Program-made: the position numbers and the translations under genes
Shown here: piece by piece, positions 36,149 through 44,983 of the stretch
Position numbering within the stretch: position 1 is the first letter of the stretch
Layout of the letters: each line of letters begins with the position of its first letter
From: Teichococcus wenyumeiae
GTDB taxonomy: Bacteria > Pseudomonadota > Alphaproteobacteria > Acetobacterales > Acetobacteraceae
Assembly: GCF_003696345.1 (NCBI RefSeq)
Contig: NZ_RFLX01000001.1
Location: forward strand, 434,001-498,000
DNA: 64,000 nucleotides
Direction of reading: 5' to 3'
The notes under the pieces: model-generated
Database searches by the model: none
What the model saw: only the letters and a program-made list of their open reading frames with translations
Told to the model about the DNA's origin: nothing

Positions 36149-37090
36149 TCAAACCTCCGGCAGCGTCCGGGCATAGACCTGCGCCTGATGCAGCTTCAGG
36201 GCAAAGAGGCGCGCATCCACTGGCAGCACCCCATGCGCCAGCGCCGCGCGCCGCAGCAGCCCACCGGGCAGAGGCAGGCGCCGGAACAGACGGATCAGCC
36301 TGAACAGCCGGTGCTGCCGCACGCTCTCCGGATGCAGCTCGAACAGCCGGCGGTAGTTCACCGCCGAGCGTTCCAGGCGGCTGGCCCAATCGGCGTCCCG
36401 GTGGTGCTCCATGTGGGAGACGCTATTCTCGATGTGGCGGATGCTGGCGATGCGGCTGAGGCGCAGCGCCCATTCGCTGTCTTCCCAGCCCCAGCCGCGG
36501 AAGGCGTCGTCGAAGGGATTGGCCAGGAACAGCGCGCGGCCGACGCTGAAATTGGCTGAGAGGAAGGTGGCGGCGGGGTCGCGGTTGCGCTCGGCGGCGC
36601 TGATCCATTCGCGCTTCTGGCTGTGACGCTCGAACAGGCGGGCATCGGCGGGGGCCGGGGGGCAGCGCTGGCCGGTGCGGCCGCCGCAGACGACCTCGGA
36701 GGGGTCCTGGGCGGCTTCCAGGGCCCGGCCCACGAAGCCGGGCGCATCCGGGAGGCTGTCGGCGTCCAGGAAGAGCAGAACGGCGCCACGGGCCATACGG
36801 GCCAGGGTATTGCGGGCCTCGGCGCGGCCCAGGTTGCGCGGGGAAGGCGCGAGGCCGGCATCCAGCCCGGCTTCGCGGGCGGCGGCGAGGATGGCTTCTT
36901 GGCCTTGCAGCGCCGGGTTGCCGTCGATCAGCACCAGCAGTTCCACGGCGGCAGGGTCCGGCAGGGCGGCCATGTCGTTCAGCAGCTCGCGGCAGAGAGG
37001 CGCCACGTCGCGGTCGTAGGTGGGCACCAGGATGGAGAGGCGCGGCGTGCCGGCCGGGGCGCGGGAGCGCTGGAGGGGGGGCAGGTCCAT
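36149..37090 (-). CDS. GT2 family glycosyltransferase
   Basis: A 313 aa GT-A fold transferase: LSILVPTYDRDVAPLCREL start, GRAEARNTLARMARGAVLLFLDADSLP with the DxD-type LDADS (about residues 112-116), and FRGWGWEDSEWALRLSR, the acceptor/catalytic ED motif. No membrane anchor is visible. Donor and acceptor are unknown. Last gene of a four-gene minus-strand operon (GT2, GH10, flippase, GT2), 6 nt after the flippase stop. Confidence 0.88.
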   Translation of the reverse strand: MDLPPLQRSRAPAGTPRLSILVPTYDRDVAPLCRELLNDMAALPDPAAVELLVLIDGNPALQGQEAILAAAREAGLDAGLAPSPRNLGRAEARNTLARMARGAVLLFLDADSLPDAPGFVGRALEAAQDPSEVVCGGRTGQRCPPAPADARLFERHSQKREWISAAERNRDPAATFLSANFSVGRALFLANPFDDAFRGWGWEDSEWALRLSRIASIRHIENSVSHMEHHRDADWASRLERSAVNYRRLFELHPESVRQHRLFRLIRLFRRLPLPGGLLRRAALAHGVLPVDARLFALKLHQAQVYARTLPEV

Positions 37091-37096
37091 CGGGGG

Positions 37097-38362
37097 TCAG
37101 CCTTTGCGGCGGGCGGGCAGCACCAGGCCCCAGACCAGGGCGGCGGTGGCGGCCTGGACGGCCAGGCGGGCCAGGGCGGCGCCGGCGATGCCATAGGCGG
37201 GCGTGGCCAGCCAGCAGAGCAGCAGCGTCAGCGCCAGGGACAGGCAGACCACGCCCAGCCGCACCGATTGCCGGCCAATGGCGCTGAGCACGTCGGCGCC
37301 GATCAGATAGGCGGCGAAGAAGGCGGGCATGGGGGCGATGAGGCGCACCAGCCAGGGCAGTTCCGCGTATTGGGCACCGAAGATCCAGGGCAGCAGCCCG
37401 GCAAAGACGGCCAGGCCCAGCCCGGCGGCGGCGCCGAGCCCGATGCCCAGCGGCAGCAGCTTCAGCCCGTAGCGGACGCAGGCGGCGCGGTCCTCGGCGG
37501 CCATGCGGAACATGCGCGCCACCAGGGCATAGCCCAGGGCGCGGATGGGCATGGAAAGCGTGTCGATGATGCGGAAGGCGGCGGCGTAGTAGCCGGAGGC
37601 GGCGGCACCGGCGAATTCCAGCACGATGGGCTTGTCGAGATCCTTGGCGGAGGCCTGCAGCGCGGCCTCGGCGCCGAAGGTAAAGCCGCTGCCCCATTGG
37701 CCGCGCATCCAGCGCCATTGCGGCAGGCCGTGGTCCCGCACCGCGAGGCCGAGGCAGAGCACCGCCGCCAGCGCCGAGGAGCCGGCATACCACGCCGCCC
37801 AGGTGCCGATGGTCAGCGGCCCCGGCAGCAGCCCGGCCAGCGCGATGGCGCCCAGGCGGCAGGCGCCGGTCAGCACTGTGACGGTGGATTGCCGCGCCGC
37901 CTGGCCGCTGGCCATGTAGATGGCGGTGCAGAGCCCGGCGTAGCGGCCCAGCAGCAGGTCGGCGGCCAGCACCAGCAGCAGCGGCAGCCAGCCGATGCCG
38001 CCGATCTCCAGGAAAGGCAGCAGCAGCAGGCCCAGCGCCAGCACCGGCAGGCCGGTCAGCGTGATGGCGATCAGGCTATGGCCGATCCAGCCGCGCAGGG
38101 CGGCGGGCTCGGCGGCGGCATGGCGCACCAGCAATTGGTCGCAGCCGCAGCCGACAAAGCAGGCAGCGGCGACGGTGACGGCGGTGAGACTGGCGAAGAG
38201 GCCGTAGCCATCCGGCCCCAGGAAGCGCACGGCCAGCACCAGCCAGCCGATCTGCGTCAGCAATTGCAGGCTGAAGCCGCCGAAAAGCACGCTGGCATCG
38301 AAGGCGAGGCCACCCGCGCGCAGCTTGGCCAGCAAGGGAGTGACGCGGGCGCTGAAGCTCAT
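37097..38362 (-). CDS. Wzx-like polysaccharide flippase (PST family)
   Basis: A 421 aa protein with about 12 hydrophobic segments, beginning FDASVLFGGFSLQLLTQIGWLVLAVRFLGPDGYGLF, the usual start of oligosaccharide flippases of the MOP superfamily. It would translocate the lipid-linked repeat unit to the periplasm. It lies 6 nt downstream of the GH10 gene and 6 nt upstream of the GT2 gene, so all are one transcript. Confidence 0.88.
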   Translation of the reverse strand: MSFSARVTPLLAKLRAGGLAFDASVLFGGFSLQLLTQIGWLVLAVRFLGPDGYGLFASLTAVTVAAACFVGCGCDQLLVRHAAAEPAALRGWIGHSLIAITLTGLPVLALGLLLLPFLEIGGIGWLPLLLVLAADLLLGRYAGLCTAIYMASGQAARQSTVTVLTGACRLGAIALAGLLPGPLTIGTWAAWYAGSSALAAVLCLGLAVRDHGLPQWRWMRGQWGSGFTFGAEAALQASAKDLDKPIVLEFAGAAASGYYAAAFRIIDTLSMPIRALGYALVARMFRMAAEDRAACVRYGLKLLPLGIGLGAAAGLGLAVFAGLLPWIFGAQYAELPWLVRLIAPMPAFFAAYLIGADVLSAIGRQSVRLGVVCLSLALTLLLCWLATPAYGIAGAALARLAVQAATAALVWGLVLPARRKG

Positions 38363-38368
38363 GCGGCG

Positions 38369-39466
38369 TCAGCCCGGGCGCGGCGTGTCACGCAGCGCGG
38401 CGGCAATTGCGGCGCGGTCCGGCTTGGGACGCAGGTCGGTGTCATAGGGATGGGCGCGGCTGGGCAACCCGTCGCGGCGGCGGGCGAAGCTGTTGTCGCT
38501 GGCCCAGGCATAGCGGTCCGTCAGGCCCCAGAGGGCGATGGTATTGACCGCCGGCTCCGCCAGCACGGCGGACAGGAACTCGCGCAGGGTGGCGGCGGCC
38601 TCGGCATCGCGCGCGGCGGGGTCGGCGGGGGCCAGGCGGTCGATGATGTCCAGCTCGGTGATGTGGACTTCCAGCCCCAGGCTGGCGACATCGCGGATGA
38701 AGCGGCGCAGCAGCTCGGCATCCCAGCTGGCTTCCCGCAGCCGCAGATGCGCCTGGATGCCCAGCGCATGCAGCGGCGCGCGGCGGCGCACCAGGGTGTT
38801 CAGCAGCTCCAGCATCGCCTCGCGGCGGTCCTGCTGGTAGCTGTTGCGCAATTCCAGGTCGAATTCATTGATGCGCAGCTTGGCGGCCGGGTCCGCCTCG
38901 GCGGCCCATTCCAGCGCCAGGGGGATGTAGTCGGGGCCCATGGCGCGCAGGAAGGGCGTGTCGCGCAGCCCGCGGGGCTGGCGCTCGTGCGGCGCGACGG
39001 GTTCGTTCACCACGTCCCAGACCGCCAACTGGCTGGCGAAGTGGCCCGCCACGCCGGCGATATGCCGCCGCAGCACCTGGCGCATGCCAGCGGCATCCAG
39101 CTTGGCGTCGAACCACGGCGGCAGAGCCTCGTGCCAGACCAGGGCATGGCCATGGGCCGCCATGCCGGCCTCCCGCGCCCGGGCCAGCAGGGCTTCGGCA
39201 TCGGTGAAGGCGAAGCGGCCGGGCTCAGGCTCGCTGGCCGCCCATTTCAGTTCCAGGCCGGGCACGATGAAGCCGGCTTCCCGCCGCAGCAGCGGCCAGA
39301 GCGCCGGGGTTTCCCGCAGGTGGTATTCGCAGGCCATGCTGCCGAACGCGATTCCGCGCGCCGCCGCCAGGGCGGCAAGGCCCGGCTCCTCCGCCACCGC
39401 GCGGCGGGCCAGCACCCCGGCGGCCCCTGCCGCCAGCAGGGCGCGGCGGGGCAGCGGCGGCATCAT
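38369..39466 (-). CDS. glycoside hydrolase family 10 (endo-1,4-beta-xylanase type), exported
   Basis: A 365 aa protein. The N-terminus (PRRALLAAGAAGVLARRAVA) is a signal with a twin-arginine, so export by Tat is possible. The GH10 barrel follows: FGSMACEYHL, NxxKW-type LELKWAASEPEPGRFAF, HGHALVWHEALPPWF, the acid/base Glu in WDVVNEPVAPH and the nucleophile Glu in VHITELDIIDRL; both catalytic residues are present. It is inside an exopolysaccharide operon, so it probably trims the polymer of the locus and is less likely to degrade plant xylan. Its start (ATG 39466 or 39463) overlaps the upstream GT2 stop. Confidence 0.88.
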   Translation of the reverse strand: MMPPLPRRALLAAGAAGVLARRAVAEEPGLAALAAARGIAFGSMACEYHLRETPALWPLLRREAGFIVPGLELKWAASEPEPGRFAFTDAEALLARAREAGMAAHGHALVWHEALPPWFDAKLDAAGMRQVLRRHIAGVAGHFASQLAVWDVVNEPVAPHERQPRGLRDTPFLRAMGPDYIPLALEWAAEADPAAKLRINEFDLELRNSYQQDRREAMLELLNTLVRRRAPLHALGIQAHLRLREASWDAELLRRFIRDVASLGLEVHITELDIIDRLAPADPAARDAEAAATLREFLSAVLAEPAVNTIALWGLTDRYAWASDNSFARRRDGLPSRAHPYDTDLRPKPDRAAIAAALRDTPRPG

Positions 39467-40398
39467 CGGGTGCCGCGCTCCAGCGTCCACCAGACCAGCT
39501 TGCCGGCCACCTCGGCCATCTTGAGTTCCCGCACCCTGGCATCGGGCGCGCGGCGCAACCGGCTCCAGCCCCAGAGGCCGGTGACCAGCGCCAGCTGCAC
39601 CGCGGCGCGGAAGCCGATCCGCGCCGTTTCCCAGGCCGGGCGGGCGGAGCGGCGGATGGTGATGGTCGCCCATTGCTGCCCGGTGCGGTAGGTGCGCAGG
39701 CGCATGTAGCCCGTATCAGTGCGGTCGGCCGGCACCAGCTCGTGCACCACCGCCTCGCCGCACCAGTGGAAGGCGCGGCCGGCCTCGTAGAGCCGGACGA
39801 ACAGGTCGTAATCCTCGCCGCCGCAGGCGCCCAGTTCCGGGTCGAAGGGCGCCCCGCCGGCCAGGCAGGTGGCGCGGCGCAGCAGCGAATTGCCGGTGCC
39901 GATCCAGCGGCCGCTGACCCGCGCGTCATGGTCGATGCCGATGCGGCTGCCGCTGGGCAGCGCCATTTTGCGCTCGTAGGAACGGCCGGAAGGGTCCCAG
40001 GGCGGGGTGCCGCCGGGAAATTCCGGCAGCACGGCGCCGAAGACGAGATCGGCGCCGGTGCTCTCGGCGGTGCCGATCAACGCATCCAGCCAGCCCGGCT
40101 CGCACCATTCGTCATCGTCCAGGAAGGCCACGAAGTCGCTGTCGCAGGCGGCCACGCCGGCATTGCGGGCATGCGAGATATTGGGCTTGGGCACCGAAAG
40201 GTAGCGCAGCGGCAGGCCAGGGACCCGGGCCAGGTCGCGCATCGCGTCGCGGGCATTGGCGTCGGGGGCATTGTCGACCACCAGCACCTCGGCGATGCGC
40301 CCGGCGCCCAGCACCTGCTGCCGCGCGGTTTCCACCGCCCGCCGCAAGGGGCCTGGCCGGTTAAAGGTGCAGATCACAACGGTGGTGCTGCTCATCAT
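39463..40398 (-). CDS. GT2 family glycosyltransferase
   Basis: A 311 aa transferase. It has TTVVICTFNRPGPLRRAVETA at the start, VVDNAPDANARDAMRDL, ISHARNAGVAACDSDFVAFLDDDEWCEPGW with the DDD motif (about residues 93-96), and GTGNSLLRRATC then GACGGEDYDLFVRLYEAG. The sugar specificity is unknown. First gene of the four-gene minus-strand operon; divergent from the acyltransferase with a 143 nt AT-richer gap. Confidence 0.88.
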   Translation of the reverse strand: MMSSTTVVICTFNRPGPLRRAVETARQQVLGAGRIAEVLVVDNAPDANARDAMRDLARVPGLPLRYLSVPKPNISHARNAGVAACDSDFVAFLDDDEWCEPGWLDALIGTAESTGADLVFGAVLPEFPGGTPPWDPSGRSYERKMALPSGSRIGIDHDARVSGRWIGTGNSLLRRATCLAGGAPFDPELGACGGEDYDLFVRLYEAGRAFHWCGEAVVHELVPADRTDTGYMRLRTYRTGQQWATITIRRSARPAWETARIGFRAAVQLALVTGLWGWSRLRRAPDARVRELKMAEVAGKLVWWTLERGTR

Positions 40399-40541
40399 CC
40401 ATTCCCGCGCCGGCCGCGCAGTTACATATGACGAAATATTCTCTCACGCTGCGCATATTGGCAAGAAGCGCATGAGGCCCTGCCGCGTTGCACGGAAATG
40501 GCACCGCCCGCGCCGGCCAAGACTTCCCACAGAGGCAGCCC

Positions 40542-41729
40542 ATGACCCCTCCCCAGCCCTTCGGCAGTTCCTATGCCTATGTTCCGGAACTGGACGGGCT
40601 CAGGGCCATCTCCATCATGATCGTGATGCTCAGCCATTGGGGGCTGGGCCATGTGGTGCCCGGCGGCTTCGGCGTCACGCTGTTCTTCGGCATCAGCGGC
40701 TTCATCATCACGCGCCTGCTGCTGGCGGAATGGCAGGCACACGGGCGCATCGACCTCAAGGCCTTCTACATCCGGCGCGCGGTGCGGCTGCTGCCGGCCA
40801 TGCTGGGTTTCGTGGTGCTCTCCTGCCTCGCCCTGGCGGCGGCCGGGCTGCGGCCGCCGGGCTGGTCGCTGCTGTCCGGCCTCTTCTACATGACCAATTA
40901 CGAGCGGATCTGGCTGGCGCAGGGCACCGGGATCGAGACCTTCCCCAACCCCTTCCACATCCTCTGGTCACTGGCCATCGAGGAGCATTTCTACCTGCTC
41001 TTCCCGCTGCTGCTGCTGCTGCTGCTGCTGCTGATGCTGGCGCTGCGGCGGGGCGGCATCCTGGCCTGGGTGGTGGCGCTGATCCTGGCCAGCCAGGGCT
41101 GGCGGCTGCTGCTGCGCAGCGCTTGCGGGCCGGGCGGGATGTGGGAAGGCGTGACGGCGGCCTGCGGCGTGGACCTGGAAGACCGCCTCTACCTCGGCAC
41201 CGACACGCGGCTGGATGCCATCCTCTTCGGCTGCCTGCTGGCCTGGCTGGCCGCGCGGCCGCAGCCCTGGGCGCAGCACCTGCTGCGGCACCCGGCCAGC
41301 CTGGCGGCGGGGGGGCTGCTGGTGCTGGGCAGCCTGCTCTACCAGGACCCCGCCTTCCGCGACACCTGGCGCTATTCGGTGCAGGGCCTGGGCATCCTGC
41401 TGGGCCTCGGCGCGCTGCTGTTCAGCCCGGCGGCGGGCTGGCTGCGGGCGCTGCTGCGGCTGCCGCCGCTGCTGCTGCTGGGGCGGATGAGTTATGTGCT
41501 CTACCTCACCCACTGGCTGGCCTTCTGCATCGCCTGCCACTGGCAGGGCGTGTCCCTGGAACATGAATTCCAGTCCTTTCCGCCCGGCTGGTACCTGATC
41601 AACCTGCCGCTGACGGCGGTGCTGGCGGCCGCCTTCTACTGGGGGCTGGAAAAGCCGGCGGCCCGCCTGCGGCACCGGATGCGCCCGGGCGGCGTGCCCG
41701 GCATCGCCCAGGCCAGCCCGGTGACCTGA
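40542..41729 (+). CDS. acyltransferase 3 family membrane protein
   Basis: A 395 aa protein with about 10 membrane segments, of the OafA/AT3 type that O-acetylates polysaccharides. YVPELDGLRAISIMIVMLSHWGLG carries the conserved His; FFGISGFIITRLLL, IRRAVRLLPAM and LWSLAIEEHFYLLFPLLLL are the other signatures. A run of CTG codons (41006-41033) encodes a poly-Leu membrane helix. The ATG at 40542 has AGAGG 5-6 nt upstream. It would modify the locus polysaccharide. Confidence 0.9.
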   Translation: MTPPQPFGSSYAYVPELDGLRAISIMIVMLSHWGLGHVVPGGFGVTLFFGISGFIITRLLLAEWQAHGRIDLKAFYIRRAVRLLPAMLGFVVLSCLALAAAGLRPPGWSLLSGLFYMTNYERIWLAQGTGIETFPNPFHILWSLAIEEHFYLLFPLLLLLLLLLMLALRRGGILAWVVALILASQGWRLLLRSACGPGGMWEGVTAACGVDLEDRLYLGTDTRLDAILFGCLLAWLAARPQPWAQHLLRHPASLAAGGLLVLGSLLYQDPAFRDTWRYSVQGLGILLGLGALLFSPAAGWLRALLRLPPLLLLGRMSYVLYLTHWLAFCIACHWQGVSLEHEFQSFPPGWYLINLPLTAVLAAAFYWGLEKPAARLRHRMRPGGVPGIAQASPVT

Positions 41730-41750
41730 ATGGCGCGCGGTTGTCCCGCC

Positions 41751-42548
41751 TCAGCCGCCGCCGGGCGGCACCCGGGCCATCAGCCGCAACAGGCGCGGCG
41801 CTTCCAGCAGGTAGCGGCGCCAGAGCCGGCGCGGCTCGCTGCCCAGGCGGTGCAGCCATTCCAGGCTGGCGCGCTGGACCCATTCGGGCGCGCGCTGCTT
41901 CACCCCCGCCACGAATTCCGCCGCCGCGCCGACGCAAAGGCCGATGCCGCTGGCGCCCCCCGCCGCTACGATCGCCGCCGCCAGCTTCTCCTGCTGCGGC
42001 GAGCCGACGCAGAGCAGCACGAAGCGCGCCGGATGCGCCCGGACGAAATCCACCACCGCCGCCACGGCGGCGGGGTCGCGGATGAAGCCCATGGGCGGGT
42101 TGTGATGCGCCAGCCGCGCCAGGCCGTAGCGGGCGCGCAGCGCCTCCACCACCGCTTCCGTGCCGCCGATGACGGTGACCGGCGTTTCCGGCCCGATCAC
42201 CTCGTTGAACAGCCGCTGCGTCAGGTCGGAGCCGGGCGCCAGTTCCAGCGCCACGCCGCGCCGCGCCGCCAGCAGCCGCAGGATGCGGCTGTCGCAGAGC
42301 GAGAGCCAGGCGGCATCGTAGAGCGGGCGCAGCCTCGGCTGGTCCTGCAGGCGGATCCAGTGGTCGGCATTGGGCGTCACGACATAGGCGAAGGGCGCCG
42401 TGGGCTCGCGCGCCGTCAGCAGCGCCAGCGCGCCCGTGAGGTCCAGCGCATCGAAGCGGACCCCCAGCAACCGTTGCGAGGCGGGCGCCGGGGCGGCGGC
42501 GGGGGGAAGGTCCATGGCGTCACCGCTGAAGCTGTTGCCGGCTGCCAT
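41751..42548 (-). CDS. WecG/TagA/CpsF family glycosyltransferase (GT26)
   Basis: A 265 aa transferase. The motif VVTPNADHWIRLQ (about 55-67) contains the conserved Thr and Asn/Asp residues; PVTVIGGTEAVVEALRARYG, LLCVGSPQQEKLAAAIV and GLCVGAAAEFVAGVKQRAPEWVQRASLEWLHRL complete the family pattern. It adds an (N-acetyl)mannosamine-type residue to a lipid-linked sugar in known members. Oriented opposite to its neighbours: convergent with the acyltransferase (21 nt apart) and divergent from the wzz-like gene. Confidence 0.9.
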   Translation of the reverse strand: MAAGNSFSGDAMDLPPAAAPAPASQRLLGVRFDALDLTGALALLTAREPTAPFAYVVTPNADHWIRLQDQPRLRPLYDAAWLSLCDSRILRLLAARRGVALELAPGSDLTQRLFNEVIGPETPVTVIGGTEAVVEALRARYGLARLAHHNPPMGFIRDPAAVAAVVDFVRAHPARFVLLCVGSPQQEKLAAAIVAAGGASGIGLCVGAAAEFVAGVKQRAPEWVQRASLEWLHRLGSEPRRLWRRYLLEAPRLLRLMARVPPGGG

Positions 42549-42796
42549 GATGTCGAAATTGTTGCATGCCGCGCAATCCCTGTGTCGAAAGATACACGGC
42601 GTGTCGCAATATGTGCGCAGAATGCAGCATCATCGGCGACAGTGCAGTCGCGGCATGCCATCATCGCACACGGCGAGGTTGTGCTGGCGCGGATGCCCCG
42701 GCCGGACGGCGGGATGAGTCAGGCCATGGTGTTGCGCGAGCCATTCTGGAGCATGTCAGGCCCGGCGCGGCAGGCCCAGCCGGCGGTGGCCGGCGC
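42549..42796. other. divergent promoter region before the wzz-like gene
   Basis: 248 bp between the WecG/TagA gene and the Wzz-like gene, less GC-rich at 42550-42650. It contains an imperfect inverted repeat TGTGTC-GAAA-GATACA at 42581-42596 (one mismatch). No gene is supported; the reading frame open upstream of 42797 has no protein-like features. Confidence 0.4.
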
Positions 42797-44983
42797 ATGA
42801 ATGCCGCCGGCCCCGGCTCCTCCCTGCCCGCGCTGCGGCCGCAGGACCAGTCCTTCATGCCGGATGTGGCGGCGCCGCTGGTGGCCGACCCCTATGGCGC
42901 CCGCCCGCCGCTCGGCCTGCGGCTCTCGGACCTGCTGATCACGCTGCGGCTGCGCTGGATGCCACTGCTGGCCGCCTTCTGCCTGCCGGTGGCGCTCGGC
43001 ATCGGCGGCGCCATGCTGCTGAAGCCGCGCTTCACGGCCGACAGCGTGCTGATGGTGCTGCTGAACCGCGAAAGCACCACGGTGCAGGATGTCTCCGGCA
43101 TCGGCCCTTCCGTGGTCTCGGTGGAGCTGCTGCGCGTGGTGCGGGGCGAGGCCGAGATCCTGGGCAGCGACGACGTGCTGCGCCGGGCGCTGCGCCGCGT
43201 CGGCATCGGCACCCTGTTTCCCGAGCTGAAGCCCCCGCCCGCCACCGGCGGCAGCACGCCGGAGGAGATGGAGATGGCGGCGGCGGTGGATGCCTTCCGC
43301 CGCGTGCTGGCGGTCGAGGCCGATACCAACGCCAATATCCTGCGCGCCCGCGTCACGCTGCCGGACCGTGCCCTAGCCATCCAGGCCCTGGCCGCGGTGG
43401 TGGACAGCTATGTCGAGCGGCGCGGCGAGATGTATTCGGACGAGAATTCCCGCCTGCTCTCGGCCGAACTGTCCCGCTATTCCGACCGCCTGCGCCAGAC
43501 CGAGGCGGAGATCGCGGCGCTGCGCGACCAGTATGGCGTGCTGGATATCGGCCAGGAGATGAGCCTGACCGCCACCCGGCTGGACAACATCCGCCAGCGC
43601 CAGGACGGGTTGCGGGAACAGCAGGTGACGGCGGAGGCGCAGCTCGCCGCCGCGCAGCAGCGCCTGGGTGCCGAGCCGGACCGCGTCTTCGCCTCGCAGG
43701 AGGCCACCAACCTCGCCCCCAACGACGACAGCCGCAACCAGCTCGCCCGCCTGCTGCTGGAGCGGGAGCGGATGGCGCGGCAATACAACCCTGACTACCC
43801 GCCGCTGCGCGAGATGGAGGGCCGCATCGCCGCCGCCCGTGCCGCCATCCGGGAGAGTACCCGCGCCACCTATTCCACCACCCGCCAGGTGCGGAACCCG
43901 AACCTGGAGCTGCTGAACCAGCGTGTGGTGACGCTGGAGGTGGAGGCCGATGCCCTGAAGCGGCAGGGCGAGGAACTGGCCCGCCAGCGCACGGAACTGG
44001 AGGCGCGCCGCACCGAGCTGGTGCAGGCCGATACCCGCCTGCGCGCGTTGCAGCGGGCACGGGAAGGCATGGAGGCCGTGACGCGCCAGCTGACGACGCG
44101 CGAGGCCGCGACGCGGATGGAGGAGGATGCCCGCCGCCAGCGTGGCAACACCATCACGGTGGTGCAGCCGGCCACGGCGCCGCTGGAGGGCCGCGGCATC
44201 CGCCGGCTGGTGGCGCTGGGCGGCGTCGCCGGCGGCATCGCGCTGGCCGCCGGCCTGGCGCTGCTGCTGACCCTGACCCGCCGTGTCTTCGCGACGCCGG
44301 CCGAGGCCGAGCGCGGCCTCTCCCTGCCCGCCCTGGCCAGCTTCGGCGTCCTGCCCCCGGCGCGGGATGCCGCGCCGGTGCCGGAGGTCGCGGACCTGGT
44401 GGCGCTGCTGCTGGATGCCCGCGTCAACCGCCGCCGCCCCTGCCTGGTGCAGTTCGTCTCCGCCGGCGGCGATGACGGCGGCGATGTGCTGGCCCGCGCC
44501 GTGGCGCTGGAATATGCCCGGCGCAACAACACCGACACCCTGCTGATCGACCTGCGCACCGATGGCGCCGCGCATCTGGCCGCCCTGGGCTCCGAGCCGC
44601 GCGAGGTGGAGGAGCGGGTGCCCGGCAATGTTCTGGTCTTCTCCACCGCCGTGCCGAACCTCTGGGTCTCCTTCGACGCCGCCCATTCCCACCTGACCGA
44701 CCCGATGGCGACGCAGGAGCAGACGCTGAACCTGCTGGCCCAGCTGCGCCAGGCCTTCGACGCCGTGGTGGTGATCGGCCCCCAGGGCGACGAGAGCTAC
44801 CCGATGCGCCGCCTGACCTCCCTGATGGACCTCAACCTGATCGTGGTGCGGGGGGAGCGGACGATCGGCAGCCGCGCCCGCGCGCTGCGGGACTGGGTGC
44901 TGGGCGCCGGCGGCACGCTGCTGGGCTTCGTCTACACCGGCCAGCGCCGGGTCCTGCCCCCCATCCTCTCGCGCATGCTGTGA
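42797..44983 (+). CDS. Wzz-type polysaccharide co-polymerase with degenerate BY-kinase-like C-terminal domain
   Basis: A 728 aa inner-membrane protein controlling exopolysaccharide chain length and export. A polar N-terminal tail, then membrane segment 1 (RWMPLLAAFCLPVALGIGGAML, about 54-75), a Wzz domain, a long coiled-coil with Glu/Gln/Arg repeats (about 215-440), and membrane segment 2 (about 475-500, LVALGGVAGGIALAAGLALLL). The cytoplasmic domain is like a tyrosine kinase, but its Walker A is VSAGGDDGGDVLA, without the GK(S/T), and the second Asp motif reads FDAVVVIGP. No Tyr cluster ends it. The start 42797 is weakly supported. The stop overlaps the wza-like gene. Confidence 0.88.
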   Translation: MNAAGPGSSLPALRPQDQSFMPDVAAPLVADPYGARPPLGLRLSDLLITLRLRWMPLLAAFCLPVALGIGGAMLLKPRFTADSVLMVLLNRESTTVQDVSGIGPSVVSVELLRVVRGEAEILGSDDVLRRALRRVGIGTLFPELKPPPATGGSTPEEMEMAAAVDAFRRVLAVEADTNANILRARVTLPDRALAIQALAAVVDSYVERRGEMYSDENSRLLSAELSRYSDRLRQTEAEIAALRDQYGVLDIGQEMSLTATRLDNIRQRQDGLREQQVTAEAQLAAAQQRLGAEPDRVFASQEATNLAPNDDSRNQLARLLLERERMARQYNPDYPPLREMEGRIAAARAAIRESTRATYSTTRQVRNPNLELLNQRVVTLEVEADALKRQGEELARQRTELEARRTELVQADTRLRALQRAREGMEAVTRQLTTREAATRMEEDARRQRGNTITVVQPATAPLEGRGIRRLVALGGVAGGIALAAGLALLLTLTRRVFATPAEAERGLSLPALASFGVLPPARDAAPVPEVADLVALLLDARVNRRRPCLVQFVSAGGDDGGDVLARAVALEYARRNNTDTLLIDLRTDGAAHLAALGSEPREVEERVPGNVLVFSTAVPNLWVSFDAAHSHLTDPMATQEQTLNLLAQLRQAFDAVVVIGPQGDESYPMRRLTSLMDLNLIVVRGERTIGSRARALRDWVLGAGGTLLGFVYTGQRRVLPPILSRML

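Noticed and set aside
41006-41033. (CTG)n run in the acyltransferase gene as a phase-variation switch
   Set aside because: The unit is three bases and encodes a poly-Leu membrane helix. Slippage would keep the frame, so it would not switch the gene off.
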